A stretch of 12,900 nt of DNA, taken from the NCBI GenBank assembly GCA_900321905.1, contig ONXZ01000079.1, positions 1 through 12,900 of the forward strand. The letters are read 5' to 3'. Made by a program: the position numbers and the translations under genes. Positions 1-6,520 of the stretch are shown piece by piece; within the stretch, counting starts at the first letter, position 1; every line of letters begins with the position of its first letter. The notes under the pieces are model-generated. The model ran no database searches. It was not told the origin of the DNA and saw only the letters and a program-made list of their open reading frames with translations. Source of the DNA: an uncultured Eubacteriales bacterium. Lineage in GTDB: Bacteria > Bacillota > Clostridia > Oscillospirales > Acutalibacteraceae.

Positions 1-574
1 TACTCCTGTTGGTCCGTACTTCAAGGGCGGCGCAAAGCCTATCACAATCCGTGTATCTGACCTTGACAGAGCAGCGCCTCACGGCACAGGCCACATCAAG
101 GCGGGTCTTAACTATGCAATGTCGCTTTACAATATTGTTGACGCGCACAACAACGGTTTTGACGAGAATATGTACCTTGACCCTGCTACAAGAACTAAGG
201 TTGAGGAAACAGGCGGCGCAAACTTCCTTTTCGTTACAAAAGACGGCAAGGTTGTCACACCAAAGAGCGGTTCAATTCTTCCTTCAATCACACGCCGTTC
301 GCTTATGATTGTTGCCGAAAAATATCTCGGTCTTACAGTTGAACACAGGGAAGTTACTCTTGAAGAAGTTAAAGATATGGCTGAATGCGGTCTTTGCGGT
401 ACTGCAGCAGTTATTTCACCTGTCGGCAAAATCGTTAACCACGGCGAGGAAATCTGCTTCCCGTCGGGTATGGACGAAATGGGTCCTGTTACAAAGAAAC
501 TTTACGACACACTCACAGGTATCCAGATGGGCAGAATCGAAGCGCCTGAAGGCTGGATAGTTGAAATTGACTAA
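1..574 (+). CDS. ilvE: Branched-chain amino acid aminotransferase, C-terminal part (5' end outside window)
   Basis: PLP enzyme of the class IV aminotransferase fold that interconverts leucine, isoleucine and valine with their 2-keto acids, using glutamate/2-oxoglutarate; cytoplasmic. The visible 190 codons (frame starting at base 2) cover the C-terminal half. The sequence GHIKAGLNYAMSL at about 92-130 matches the family's Lys-x-Gly-x-Asn-Tyr segment, so the Lys codon at 98-100 is the likely Schiff-base lysine. It is followed by the EETGGANFLFV strand, the SILPSITRRS cofactor-phosphate region and the GTAAVISPV segment, all as in eukaryotic-type BCATs. The tail IQMGRIEAPEGWIVEID is a normal C-terminus. 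The first in-frame ATG in the window (119) is internal and not a start. The gene ends just before a strong hairpin terminator. Which upstream genes it is transcribed with cannot be seen. Confidence 0.93.
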   Translation, partial: TPVGPYFKGGAKPITIRVSDLDRAAPHGTGHIKAGLNYAMSLYNIVDAHNNGFDENMYLDPATRTKVEETGGANFLFVTKDGKVVTPKSGSILPSITRRSLMIVAEKYLGLTVEHREVTLEEVKDMAECGLCGTAAVISPVGKIVNHGEEICFPSGMDEMGPVTKKLYDTLTGIQMGRIEAPEGWIVEID

Positions 575-592
575 ATTACAATAAAAACATTA

Positions 593-624
593 ACGGAGTA
601 GTTGATTAACTACTCCGTTTTTTT
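593..624. terminator. Bidirectional Rho-independent terminator between ilvE and the HTH regulator
   Basis: A perfect 11-bp stem (ACGGAGTAGTT / AACTACTCCGT, 593-603 and 608-618) with a GATT loop is followed by seven T on the plus strand. On the minus strand the hairpin is followed by a weaker GTTTTTAT tract. The two flanking genes converge on it (stops at 574 and 628), so it probably serves both. Confidence 0.9.
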
Positions 625-627
625 GCG

Positions 628-2010
628 CTATTTTTCTTCAATTTCAGCAGAAAAGTTCTCTATCGCCTGCATTAGCCTCGGGTGACGTATAACAAAGTGA
701 ATGTTCGGGCTGCTCTTTTTTGAAATCAGCACCCATTTGCCGTGGCAGATACGAACTTCAATGTTGTTAAACACCTTTTGTGCTTCCTCGAGCAGATATG
801 ATTCTTCGCTTTCTTCGTTTTTTATAAATGCGTCAAATTCGTTCTTCCTGTCGGCGGTGTAAATTTCCATCAGCGGCGACGCTTTTGACAGCAAATCATC
901 TGCCTTTTGGCGGTAGTACGCAATTTCGTCTTTGCTTTTGGTCAGGTAATATTTGCCGTTTTCAAAACAGCCGTTTACACATTCGCCGCTCATTGCAGCA
1001 GCGCCCGATACATAGTTTATATGATGATAGATGTTAGTTTTAATAGTTTTAAAGTAGTAGGGATGTACCTGACCTGTCATGTATATAGGAATCCACGCCT
1101 GCAGACCGAGCATCATTTCATCCCACGGACGGTCAAGGTTATGCACAATGTTTATTTCAAGTCCTTTTTTCAGCATAACCGCAATGGACATCATCCATTT
1201 TTTATCAAACTCAATGTCTTTTGCCATCGTCGCCATAGGCATATCGCTGCACATAAATACACAGTCTTTTGAGCGCGAAAGAAATGTGGTTCTGAAAAAG
1301 TCAAGTTCGCACTGTTTCATTCTGTCGCGTCCGTAGTACATTTTGCTTGTGGGCAGCGTAAACGGCAATGTCGGCACTTTGATATCGTTAAAATGAATAG
1401 CCCGTATGTATTCGTCAAGATTAAAAGATTCAAGCGAATACAGCAGTTTGGCAACAGCGTCGTCCTTTTTTGTCTGACCGCTGCAAAGCCATTTGTACAG
1501 GTCGTTTTTCAGGTTTTCACCGTCACTGTCTGTCAGTGTTTTAAGGCTTTCCGTTTCATCGGGATTGCAGTGCTTTTGTACAACGTAATCACTGATTTGC
1601 CTTGCAAAATCGTCAGGCTTTGTAATATTGCGGTTGCCTGAGCGTATGCGCGACAGATGTGATGGGTCATAGTTAATCGCCTGCGCAAGTTTGCCGTTGC
1701 TGATGGCAAGCAGGTTCATAAGCGTGTTAAGGTTTTCAACCAACGCGCTTGTATCAATACCGTCGCTGTCGGCACACGCCTGTAAATCGGCGTAAACAGT
1801 TTCAAAATCTGCGTCTATGCCGTTGTTTTGCTCAAGCATAGTTAAACCTTTTGCAAGTTTTTCAAGCGTTTTGCTGTTTCTTGACGGCGCACGTTCTCCG
1901 TTTTTATAGCGGCTTATGCTACTTTGCGATATTCCGCTTGCGGCGGCAAGTTCTTTGGCGCTGCAACCGCACTTTTTCATATGCTCCTTCAAAGCCTGTC
2001 CAAATGTCAT
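628..2010 (-). CDS. XRE-family transcriptional regulator with two HTH regions and a large C-terminal domain
   Basis: Predicted 460-residue cytoplasmic DNA-binding protein. Residues about 2-55 form a classic Cro/C1-type HTH (KELAAASGISQSSISRYKNG). Residues about 85-145 look like a second, divergent HTH (GKLAQAINYDPSHLSRIRSG). The remaining ~300 residues have no catalytic motif I recognise. A stretch with MYYGRDRMKQCELDFFRTTF, a Cys-containing strand and a DRPWDEMMLGLQAWIPIYMTG segment resembles, from memory, the C-terminal domain of a family of clostridial HTH proteins, and may be a ligand-sensing or dimerisation domain. A GTG at 2019 and an ATG at 2016 also lie in frame. I chose the ATG at 2010 because GGTGAT (2020-2015) then sits at normal Shine-Dalgarno distance. 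The gene is divergent from the secreted-protein gene at 2172, has its own consensus promoter, and carries a palindrome at the predicted start site, suggesting autoregulation. The physiological signal is unknown. Confidence 0.85.
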   Translation of the reverse strand: MTFGQALKEHMKKCGCSAKELAAASGISQSSISRYKNGERAPSRNSKTLEKLAKGLTMLEQNNGIDADFETVYADLQACADSDGIDTSALVENLNTLMNLLAISNGKLAQAINYDPSHLSRIRSGNRNITKPDDFARQISDYVVQKHCNPDETESLKTLTDSDGENLKNDLYKWLCSGQTKKDDAVAKLLYSLESFNLDEYIRAIHFNDIKVPTLPFTLPTSKMYYGRDRMKQCELDFFRTTFLSRSKDCVFMCSDMPMATMAKDIEFDKKWMMSIAVMLKKGLEINIVHNLDRPWDEMMLGLQAWIPIYMTGQVHPYYFKTIKTNIYHHINYVSGAAAMSGECVNGCFENGKYYLTKSKDEIAYYRQKADDLLSKASPLMEIYTADRKNEFDAFIKNEESEESYLLEEAQKVFNNIEVRICHGKWVLISKKSSPNIHFVIRHPRLMQAIENFSAEIEEK

Positions 2011-2021
2011 AATCATCACCG

Positions 2022-2041
2022 CTGTAATTATATCATTACAG
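2022..2041. promoter_or_regulatory. 20-bp palindrome, candidate operator of the HTH regulator
   Basis: Perfect 7-bp arms CTGTAAT / ATTACAG flank the 6-bp spacer TATATC. The palindrome starts 12 bp upstream of the chosen ATG (2010) and covers the transcription start (about 2039) predicted from the adjacent minus-strand promoter. A repressor bound here would block its own transcription. Its lower strand contains GATATAATT, which also occurs in both copies of the 18-bp repeat at 2106-2141. The operator role is inference. Confidence 0.6.
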
Positions 2042-2045
2042 GCAC

Positions 2046-2074
2046 ATTATATGTGACGATTTCCGATTTGTCAA
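2046..2074 (-). promoter_or_regulatory. Consensus sigma-A promoter for the HTH regulator
   Basis: On the minus strand, TTGACA (2074-2069) and TATAAT (2051-2046) match consensus exactly with a 17-bp spacer. The predicted start near 2039 gives a leader of about 30 nt before the ATG at 2010. A second TTGACA lies immediately upstream (2080-2075). Such a strong core promoter on a regulator gene suggests that it is normally repressed. Confidence 0.8.
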
Positions 2075-2105
2075 TGTCAAAAATTCAATAGTATTGCGCC
2101 AACAG

Positions 2106-2141
2106 TCTATTACACGATATAATTCTATTACACGATATAAT
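2106..2141. repeat. Perfect tandem 18-bp repeat (two copies) carrying two -10 boxes
   Basis: TCTATTACACGATATAAT occurs at 2106-2123 and again at 2124-2141 with no mismatch. Each copy ends in TATAAT (2118-2123 and 2136-2141). Transcription from the second would start near 2148, 24 nt before the ATG at 2172. No good -35 stands before either box; the best is a weak TTGCGC at 2094-2099, 18 bp before the first. The repeats may be tandem promoters, regulator half-sites, or both. Confidence 0.75.
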
Positions 2142-2171
2142 TTACTTAATCTAATAAAGGAGATGATTAAA

Positions 2172-4187
2172 ATGAAAAAAATTATTGCATTACTGATGAC
2201 GGCTATGCTTGCACTCGCGATGTTTCCGATGTCGGTTTTTGCCGACAACGGACCGAGCGAGGCGCCTTACGCTTTTCTCTACGCAGAGCAACTTGACGAA
2301 AAAGGCGCGCAGACAGGCAACAGATATGATTTTTACAGCGAATCTACCGCCCACACAAGTACATATCCCGGCATTACTTATGTTAAAAGCGCAAATGAGT
2401 TAAGGTTTGACAGCGATGTTGCGGACACAAAACTCCGCGTCTGCGCAAATATGATGGGCGATGATTTTACCATCAGGATTGACGGTAAAACTTCGCTTGA
2501 ACAGATTGTTGTATGGGGCGACGGCTACGGCGGCAACCTCACTGTTACGGGTAACGGTGAACTCACCGTCAACAAGCGCAAAAACTTTGACAGTGCAATT
2601 TTTGTCCAGGCAGAAGGCACGGCAGGCAAGGTGACATTCGGCAGCGATATTAAGGTTAATCTTTACGGTAACGACTGCGTTGCGGAAATTGTCGGCTCAA
2701 CTGCAAAAAGTATTGGCGAATCATTCTCGTTTGAAAACTCGCAGAGCGTTAACGTAACAAAGAGCGACTGCGTACTGGAACGCACAGAATCTATTGACGG
2801 CGTTTACCTTTCCGGTTATCAATTTTGGGGCGGATTAGTGTGCGATTCTGTTTCTGACCCTGACGGTGTTTATGCAGTTTCACAGGGCTTCAAAGGCGAT
2901 GATGAGGATACTGTGTTCTTCTGGGTACACCGCTATGTCTACCTGCCAAAATATGATACATATATTGAAGATAACAGTTTTGGCGAACATGGCAGCCTTG
3001 AATACACAGAGGATGAATGGGGTCAGCAGACCGAGTATGCTCCGCGTCAGGAGCCGTCAGAAGAACCTGCACAGGTTGCCTTCTACGACGAGGACAACCT
3101 TGACGCAGATTGGCACTACAGCGCCGACCAGGTACGAAATCCCGACGACGCCAACGGTATTTACGGATGTTCCAGATATTCTTCCGAGTCCGGCGGCGTG
3201 ACCGTTTACGGCTATGCAATCAGCCGCTATGTGCCTGCTCAGGGCAGCACAAAACTCATTAAGGACAAAACCTTTAAAACTATCTATTTAACCGATGAGG
3301 AGTTTGCCGCGTCAGGCTGGGAAATCGTTACGGGAATGGCGGATGTATATCTTGAACGTGATAACGGCGTCAACTATTCGTGGATGCAGGTTTATACCGA
3401 CGCAAATGGCAAAAAATATGCTGTTCAGTGGGGCGAAGAAGTATACGACTTCACAGCAAACGACGGCGTTCAGGCGGGAGATACTTTCTATTATTATCTT
3501 GAAAAGAACGACAGCGTTTCCGCTTCGTCGCTCACTCCGTCGTATGTTAAAGTTCCGGTTGAGGGTCAGTATAACTACAGGATTGCCGCAACCGAGTTTG
3601 TTTATAACGGCGACAAGCAAACGCCTGTTACACCAACTCCCGACGTGCCGTCACCTGTAACGCCGCCCGTTGTTAAAACAAGCATTGCTAAGGCAACGGT
3701 TTCAGGCATTAAAAACAAAGTTTATACCGGCAAAAACATTACGCAGAGCATAACGGTTAAACTCGGCAGCAAAACGCTCAAAAACGGAACCGACTACACA
3801 GTTAAGTACACTGCAAATAAAAACGTCGGCACAGCAACTTTCACCGTAACAGGCAAGGGCAACTACACAGGCGCTGTTAAAAAGACATTTAAAATCAATC
3901 CTAAAGCAACCGCGATTTCAAAACTTACAGCAGGCAAAAAACAGTTTACAGTACAGTGGAAAAAACAGGCTGCACAGACAACAGGCTACCAGATTCAGTA
4001 TAGTCTGAAGAGCAATTTCGCCTCTGCAAAAACTGTTACAGTAGCCAAAAACAGCACGGTTAAATCAACTGTTAAAAAACTTAAATCAAACAAAAAATAT
4101 TTTGTCAGAGTTCGCACATACAAAACTGTCGGCAAAACAAAATACTATTCTTCGTGGTCTGCTTCAAAGAACATAAAAATCAAATAA
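2172..4187 (+). CDS. Secreted surface protein with bacterial Ig-like and fibronectin type III-like C-terminal domains
   Basis: Predicted 671-residue exported protein. The start at 2172 has AAAGGAG (2156-2162) 9 bp upstream and opens a typical signal peptide (MKKIIALLMTAMLALAMF..., cleavage likely after VFA at about residue 25). An in-frame TTG at 2094 would place 26 charged residues before the signal and overlap the promoter repeats, so it was rejected. Residues about 26-480 are beta-rich and acidic with no domain I recognise. Residues about 482-503 are a Pro/Thr/Val-rich linker (TPVTPTPDVPSPVTPPVV). Residues about 504-576 form an Ig-like module with the LKNGTDYTVKYTANKNVGTAT and VTGKGNYTGAVKKTF signatures common in clostridial surface proteins. 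Residues 577-671 resemble FN3 (WKKQ...GYQIQYSL...YFVRVRTY). There is no LPxTG anchor, so it is either released or held non-covalently. It is a single-gene unit, divergent from the HTH regulator, which is the obvious candidate controller. Substrate or partner unknown. Confidence 0.85.
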   Translation: MKKIIALLMTAMLALAMFPMSVFADNGPSEAPYAFLYAEQLDEKGAQTGNRYDFYSESTAHTSTYPGITYVKSANELRFDSDVADTKLRVCANMMGDDFTIRIDGKTSLEQIVVWGDGYGGNLTVTGNGELTVNKRKNFDSAIFVQAEGTAGKVTFGSDIKVNLYGNDCVAEIVGSTAKSIGESFSFENSQSVNVTKSDCVLERTESIDGVYLSGYQFWGGLVCDSVSDPDGVYAVSQGFKGDDEDTVFFWVHRYVYLPKYDTYIEDNSFGEHGSLEYTEDEWGQQTEYAPRQEPSEEPAQVAFYDEDNLDADWHYSADQVRNPDDANGIYGCSRYSSESGGVTVYGYAISRYVPAQGSTKLIKDKTFKTIYLTDEEFAASGWEIVTGMADVYLERDNGVNYSWMQVYTDANGKKYAVQWGEEVYDFTANDGVQAGDTFYYYLEKNDSVSASSLTPSYVKVPVEGQYNYRIAATEFVYNGDKQTPVTPTPDVPSPVTPPVVKTSIAKATVSGIKNKVYTGKNITQSITVKLGSKTLKNGTDYTVKYTANKNVGTATFTVTGKGNYTGAVKKTFKINPKATAISKLTAGKKQFTVQWKKQAAQTTGYQIQYSLKSNFASAKTVTVAKNSTVKSTVKKLKSNKKYFVRVRTYKTVGKTKYYSSWSASKNIKIK

Positions 4188-4200
4188 TTTCACAATTTAT

Positions 4201-4240
4201 ATACAGTACTGCAGAATTTTCTGCAGTGCTGTATTTTTTT
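4201..4240 (+). terminator. Rho-independent terminator of the secreted-protein gene
   Basis: A 14-bp stem (4201-4214 with 4221-4234, one G-U wobble) around an AATTTT loop is followed by a run of T to 4240. It starts 14 bp after the TAA at 4185-4187. Confidence 0.9.
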
Positions 4241-4241
4241 C

Positions 4242-4269
4242 TTGTAATATTGCTGTGATATGTTATAAT
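4242..4269 (+). promoter_or_regulatory. Promoter of the PIG-L family gene
   Basis: TTGTAA (4242-4247), a 16-bp spacer, then consensus TATAAT (4264-4269) preceded by TG at 4261-4262, making an extended -10. The predicted start near 4276 gives a ~30-nt leader with an AGAGGG ribosome binding site. It lies directly behind the preceding terminator, so the gene is a separate transcription unit. Confidence 0.7.
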
Positions 4270-4306
4270 ACAAGGGAAATATATAAAAAGAAAGAGGGCG
4301 ATAGCT

Positions 4307-5035
4307 ATGTTAGAAAAACCAAGCAATACGGTGATTTATTTTGCACCGCATCAGGACGATGAACTTTTGACGATGGGCATTGATATTGCCGCGTCTGTCA
4401 AAAACGGCTACGATGTTCACGTTATCATCGTAACGGACGGCGCAAGCTCAAATGTAAGACTGCGTCTCGGTAACCGCGAATTCTGCGACCAGTGCGGCGA
4501 GCAGCACGTTTTTGACCTTACAAAGGAGGATTTCACCGCAACGCGCGACCAGGAGCTTTTCGGCTGTTGTGCCGCTCTCGGCGTAAAGCGTGAGAACGTT
4601 CACTTCCCTGAGGAGAGAATTGTTGACGGCAACATTACGCTTGACAGAGCAAAGGAAATTATAAAGGGCTTTGTTGCGAGCATTGACCCCGAGGCTACGG
4701 TTTGCTCAATCTATCCGAACAAGCCGGAGGCGCACCACAAGGACCACAGAACTCTCGGCCTTGCAGTGAAAGAGCTTTACGAAGAGGGCGTAATTAAGCA
4801 TATTGTGCTTATGGAGGAGCCTTACGTTGCAGTTGAGGTTGACCACGAGCCGGGCGAGGAGCCGACAATTTTCTATGCTCCCGACGATATTGCAAAGCAG
4901 CTTGAGGAGGCTGTTGCTTCCTACTTCCTCTGGGACCCTGCAAACAAGCGCTATGCAGTCGGTTTCCACAGCGTTCCCGATGAGATGAACCAACTCAAAA
5001 CTGAAAAAGCGCTGTACTATCATACATACGAATAA
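4307..5035 (+). CDS. PIG-L/LmbE-family zinc-dependent de-N-acetylase
   Basis: 242 residues, the usual size for this family of metal-dependent deacetylases, which remove acetyl groups from N-acetylglucosamine-type substrates such as GlcNAc-PI, GlcNAc-inositol or the bacillithiol precursor. The N-terminal motif APHQDDE (residues 13-19) is the family's PHxDDE signature: His15 and Asp18 are likely zinc ligands and Asp17 the likely general base. The second motif HKDH (144-147) supplies the third zinc ligand (His147). The Rossmann-like strands VIYFAP and DVHVIIVTDG fit the fold. No signal peptide or membrane segment, so cytoplasmic. An unusual CxxC pair (Cys60, Cys63) follows the DGASSNVR loop and might bind metal or sense redox state. 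The actual substrate cannot be deduced: no glycosyltransferase or thiol-cofactor gene is adjacent. It is monocistronic between its own promoter and terminator. Confidence 0.88.
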   Translation: MLEKPSNTVIYFAPHQDDELLTMGIDIAASVKNGYDVHVIIVTDGASSNVRLRLGNREFCDQCGEQHVFDLTKEDFTATRDQELFGCCAALGVKRENVHFPEERIVDGNITLDRAKEIIKGFVASIDPEATVCSIYPNKPEAHHKDHRTLGLAVKELYEEGVIKHIVLMEEPYVAVEVDHEPGEEPTIFYAPDDIAKQLEEAVASYFLWDPANKRYAVGFHSVPDEMNQLKTEKALYYHTYE

Positions 5036-5040
5036 AAAGC

Positions 5041-5069
5041 AAAAAGCGGAGACCTTCTCCGCTTTTTTT
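5041..5069 (+). terminator. Rho-independent terminator of the deacetylase gene
   Basis: Stem GCGGAG / CTCCGC (5046-5051 with 5057-5062), extended by A-T pairs, with an ACCTT loop and seven T at 5063-5069. It begins 5 bp after the stop codon. Confidence 0.9.
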
Positions 5070-5078
5070 AATTATGTA

Positions 5079-5106
5079 TTGCATTTTTTGTTAAACAGTA
5101 TATAAT
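5079..5106 (+). promoter_or_regulatory. Likely promoter of the MATE transporter gene
   Basis: A consensus TATAAT (5101-5106) lies 16 bp downstream of a weak TTGCAT (5079-5084). The predicted start is near 5113, giving a leader of about 28 nt with GAGGT (5128-5132) before the ATG at 5141. The -35 is poor, so confidence rests mainly on the -10 and the position between a terminator and a gene. Confidence 0.5.
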
Positions 5107-5140
5107 GTATATTAATCCTATACATTTGAGGTCAAATGTC

Positions 5141-6451
5141 ATGAAAAGTAAAACTGATATGCTTAGCGGCAACGCCATAAAAAGTATCATAGTTTTTGCG
5201 CTTCCGATTATGCTGTCATCGCTGTTGCAGTATAACTATGCGCTTGTTGACAACATCATCGTCGGCAGGTATGTCAGCACTGACGCACTTGCCGCCGTTG
5301 GCAATGTCGGCTCCATTAATTCTTTTATTATCGGTGCTGCGCTCGGACTGACAAGCGGATTTACAATTCCTGTTGCTCACGCGTTCGGCGCGGGCGACAA
5401 ACGCAAAGTCGCGCACTATTCAGGTAGCAGCATTGTTGTTGCGCTTTTGGTGGGCATTATAATTGTCATTACGGCGCATTTGCTGTCAACACCTTTGCTC
5501 AAACTTATAGGTACGCCTGCAAAGATTATCAATCTTTCATCTGCGTATGTTAATATACTGTATTTCGGCGTGCCGTTTCAAATGCTTTCAAACAATTTTA
5601 CTGCGATTTCAAGGGCAGTCGGCGAAAGCAGAAAGCCGCTGTATTTCTTTATGATAAGCGTGTTTGTGAACTTCTGTCTTGATATGCTGTTTGTCAAAAC
5701 ATTTGGCTGGGGCGTTGAGGGCGCAGCAGCTGCAACGCTGATTTCACACATAACTGCAGCGTCGCTCACGGGATTTTATATCATAAAACTCAACGACGAT
5801 GTGCAGATTACAAAAGAGGATTTAAAGTTCCACCCAAAAACTGCTCTCAAACAAATCGGACTCGGTATTCCTGTGTCCCTGCAGTTTACAATAACTTCTG
5901 TCGGTTCAATGTGCCTGCAGAGCGCCGTTAACTCGTTTGGCGCAAACGTAATTGCAGGATTTACCGCCGCAAGCAGGGTTGAAAATCTTACAAACCTGCC
6001 TATGTCGGGCCTGGGTGTTGCTACACAAACTTTCGTGGGGCAGAATTACGGCGCAAAAAATTACGACAGGATTGTGAAGTCGGTCAAAAGGATATTCCTG
6101 CTCGACCTCTGCGTGTCGATTGCAATGAGCATAATTCTGTATTTAATCAGCAAACCGATGGTGTCGCTGTTTATGACTTCGCCGAATGCAGAAATGATTA
6201 CAGCGGCAAACAGGTACATACTTGCGACCTGCCAGTGTTACAGTCTCGTCGCTGTACTGTTTGTGCTTCGTAACACCTTGCAGGGACTTGGCTTTACATA
6301 CGCCAATATGGTTGCGGGCGCAGGTGAACTTGCAGGCAGAATACTCATAGCCTTTGTGTTCAGCCGCACCGGCAGCGTGGCTGCTTGCAGATATTCCGCT
6401 TGCGTTAATCTATCTTTCAAAACACCGCAAGTTCAAAAAACTCGCGCTTGA
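5141..6451 (+). CDS. MATE-family multidrug/Na+ antiporter, C-terminus frameshifted
   Basis: Multipass inner-membrane exporter of the MATE family, which uses H+ or Na+ gradients to expel cationic drugs and metabolites. The ATG at 5141 has GAGGT 8 bp upstream and gives the typical start MKSKTDMLSGNAIKSIIVF. The ATG at 5105 overlaps the -10 box and was rejected. Family signatures are clear: LPIMLSSLLQ, VDNIIVGRYV, LAAVGNVGS, the GESRKPLYF region at mid-protein, and the second-half repeat with LGIPVSLQFT and GVATQTFVGQNYGAKN. The protein reads normally to about residue 407 (GRILIAFVFS). It then ends in 29 residues unlike any MATE tail, while the expected last helix and basic tail are present in another frame (see 6351-6476). 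As written it lacks part of its final helix, so it may be inactive or the base sequence may contain an error. Monocistronic. Confidence 0.88.
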   Translation: MKSKTDMLSGNAIKSIIVFALPIMLSSLLQYNYALVDNIIVGRYVSTDALAAVGNVGSINSFIIGAALGLTSGFTIPVAHAFGAGDKRKVAHYSGSSIVVALLVGIIIVITAHLLSTPLLKLIGTPAKIINLSSAYVNILYFGVPFQMLSNNFTAISRAVGESRKPLYFFMISVFVNFCLDMLFVKTFGWGVEGAAAATLISHITAASLTGFYIIKLNDDVQITKEDLKFHPKTALKQIGLGIPVSLQFTITSVGSMCLQSAVNSFGANVIAGFTAASRVENLTNLPMSGLGVATQTFVGQNYGAKNYDRIVKSVKRIFLLDLCVSIAMSIILYLISKPMVSLFMTSPNAEMITAANRYILATCQCYSLVAVLFVLRNTLQGLGFTYANMVAGAGELAGRILIAFVFSRTGSVAACRYSACVNLSFKTPQVQKTRA

Positions 6452-6476
6452 ACAAGCAGAAACTGCTCAAAACTAA
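6351..6476 (+). pseudogene. Out-of-frame remnant encoding the true MATE C-terminus
   Basis: In the frame whose codons start at 6351, 6354 and so on (shifted by one base from the main reading), the sequence translates to PLCSAAPAAWLLADIPLALI followed by a basic tail (YLSKHRKFKKL...) and a TAA at 6474-6476. This matches the usual end of clostridial MATE proteins (a ClaxPxAW-AD helix, then a Lys/Arg-rich tail). The frame is closed upstream by TAG at 6348-6350, so the change of frame must fall between about 6348 and 6380. The joined protein would still be several residues short of the usual GF-containing loop before this helix, which points to a small deletion of 3n+2 bp rather than one extra base. 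Confidence 0.65.
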
Positions 6477-6488
6477 AAACTCAAAATT

Positions 6489-6513
6489 AAAACAGGCTAC
6501 GAAAGCCTGTTTT
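6489..6513. terminator. Bidirectional terminator between the MATE gene and the YerB-family gene
   Basis: Perfect 10-bp stem AAAACAGGCT / AGCCTGTTTT (6489-6498 with 6504-6513) with an ACGAA loop. A-rich sequence on the left and T-rich on the right supply U-tails in both directions. The two genes converge here (6451/6476 and 6521). Confidence 0.8.
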
Positions 6514-6520
6514 AATAATG

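Noticed and set aside
2094..2171. In-frame TTG start that would extend the secreted protein by 26 residues
   Set aside because: It would translate across the TATAAT boxes and put a charged stretch before the signal peptide. The ATG at 2172 has a strong AAAGGAG.
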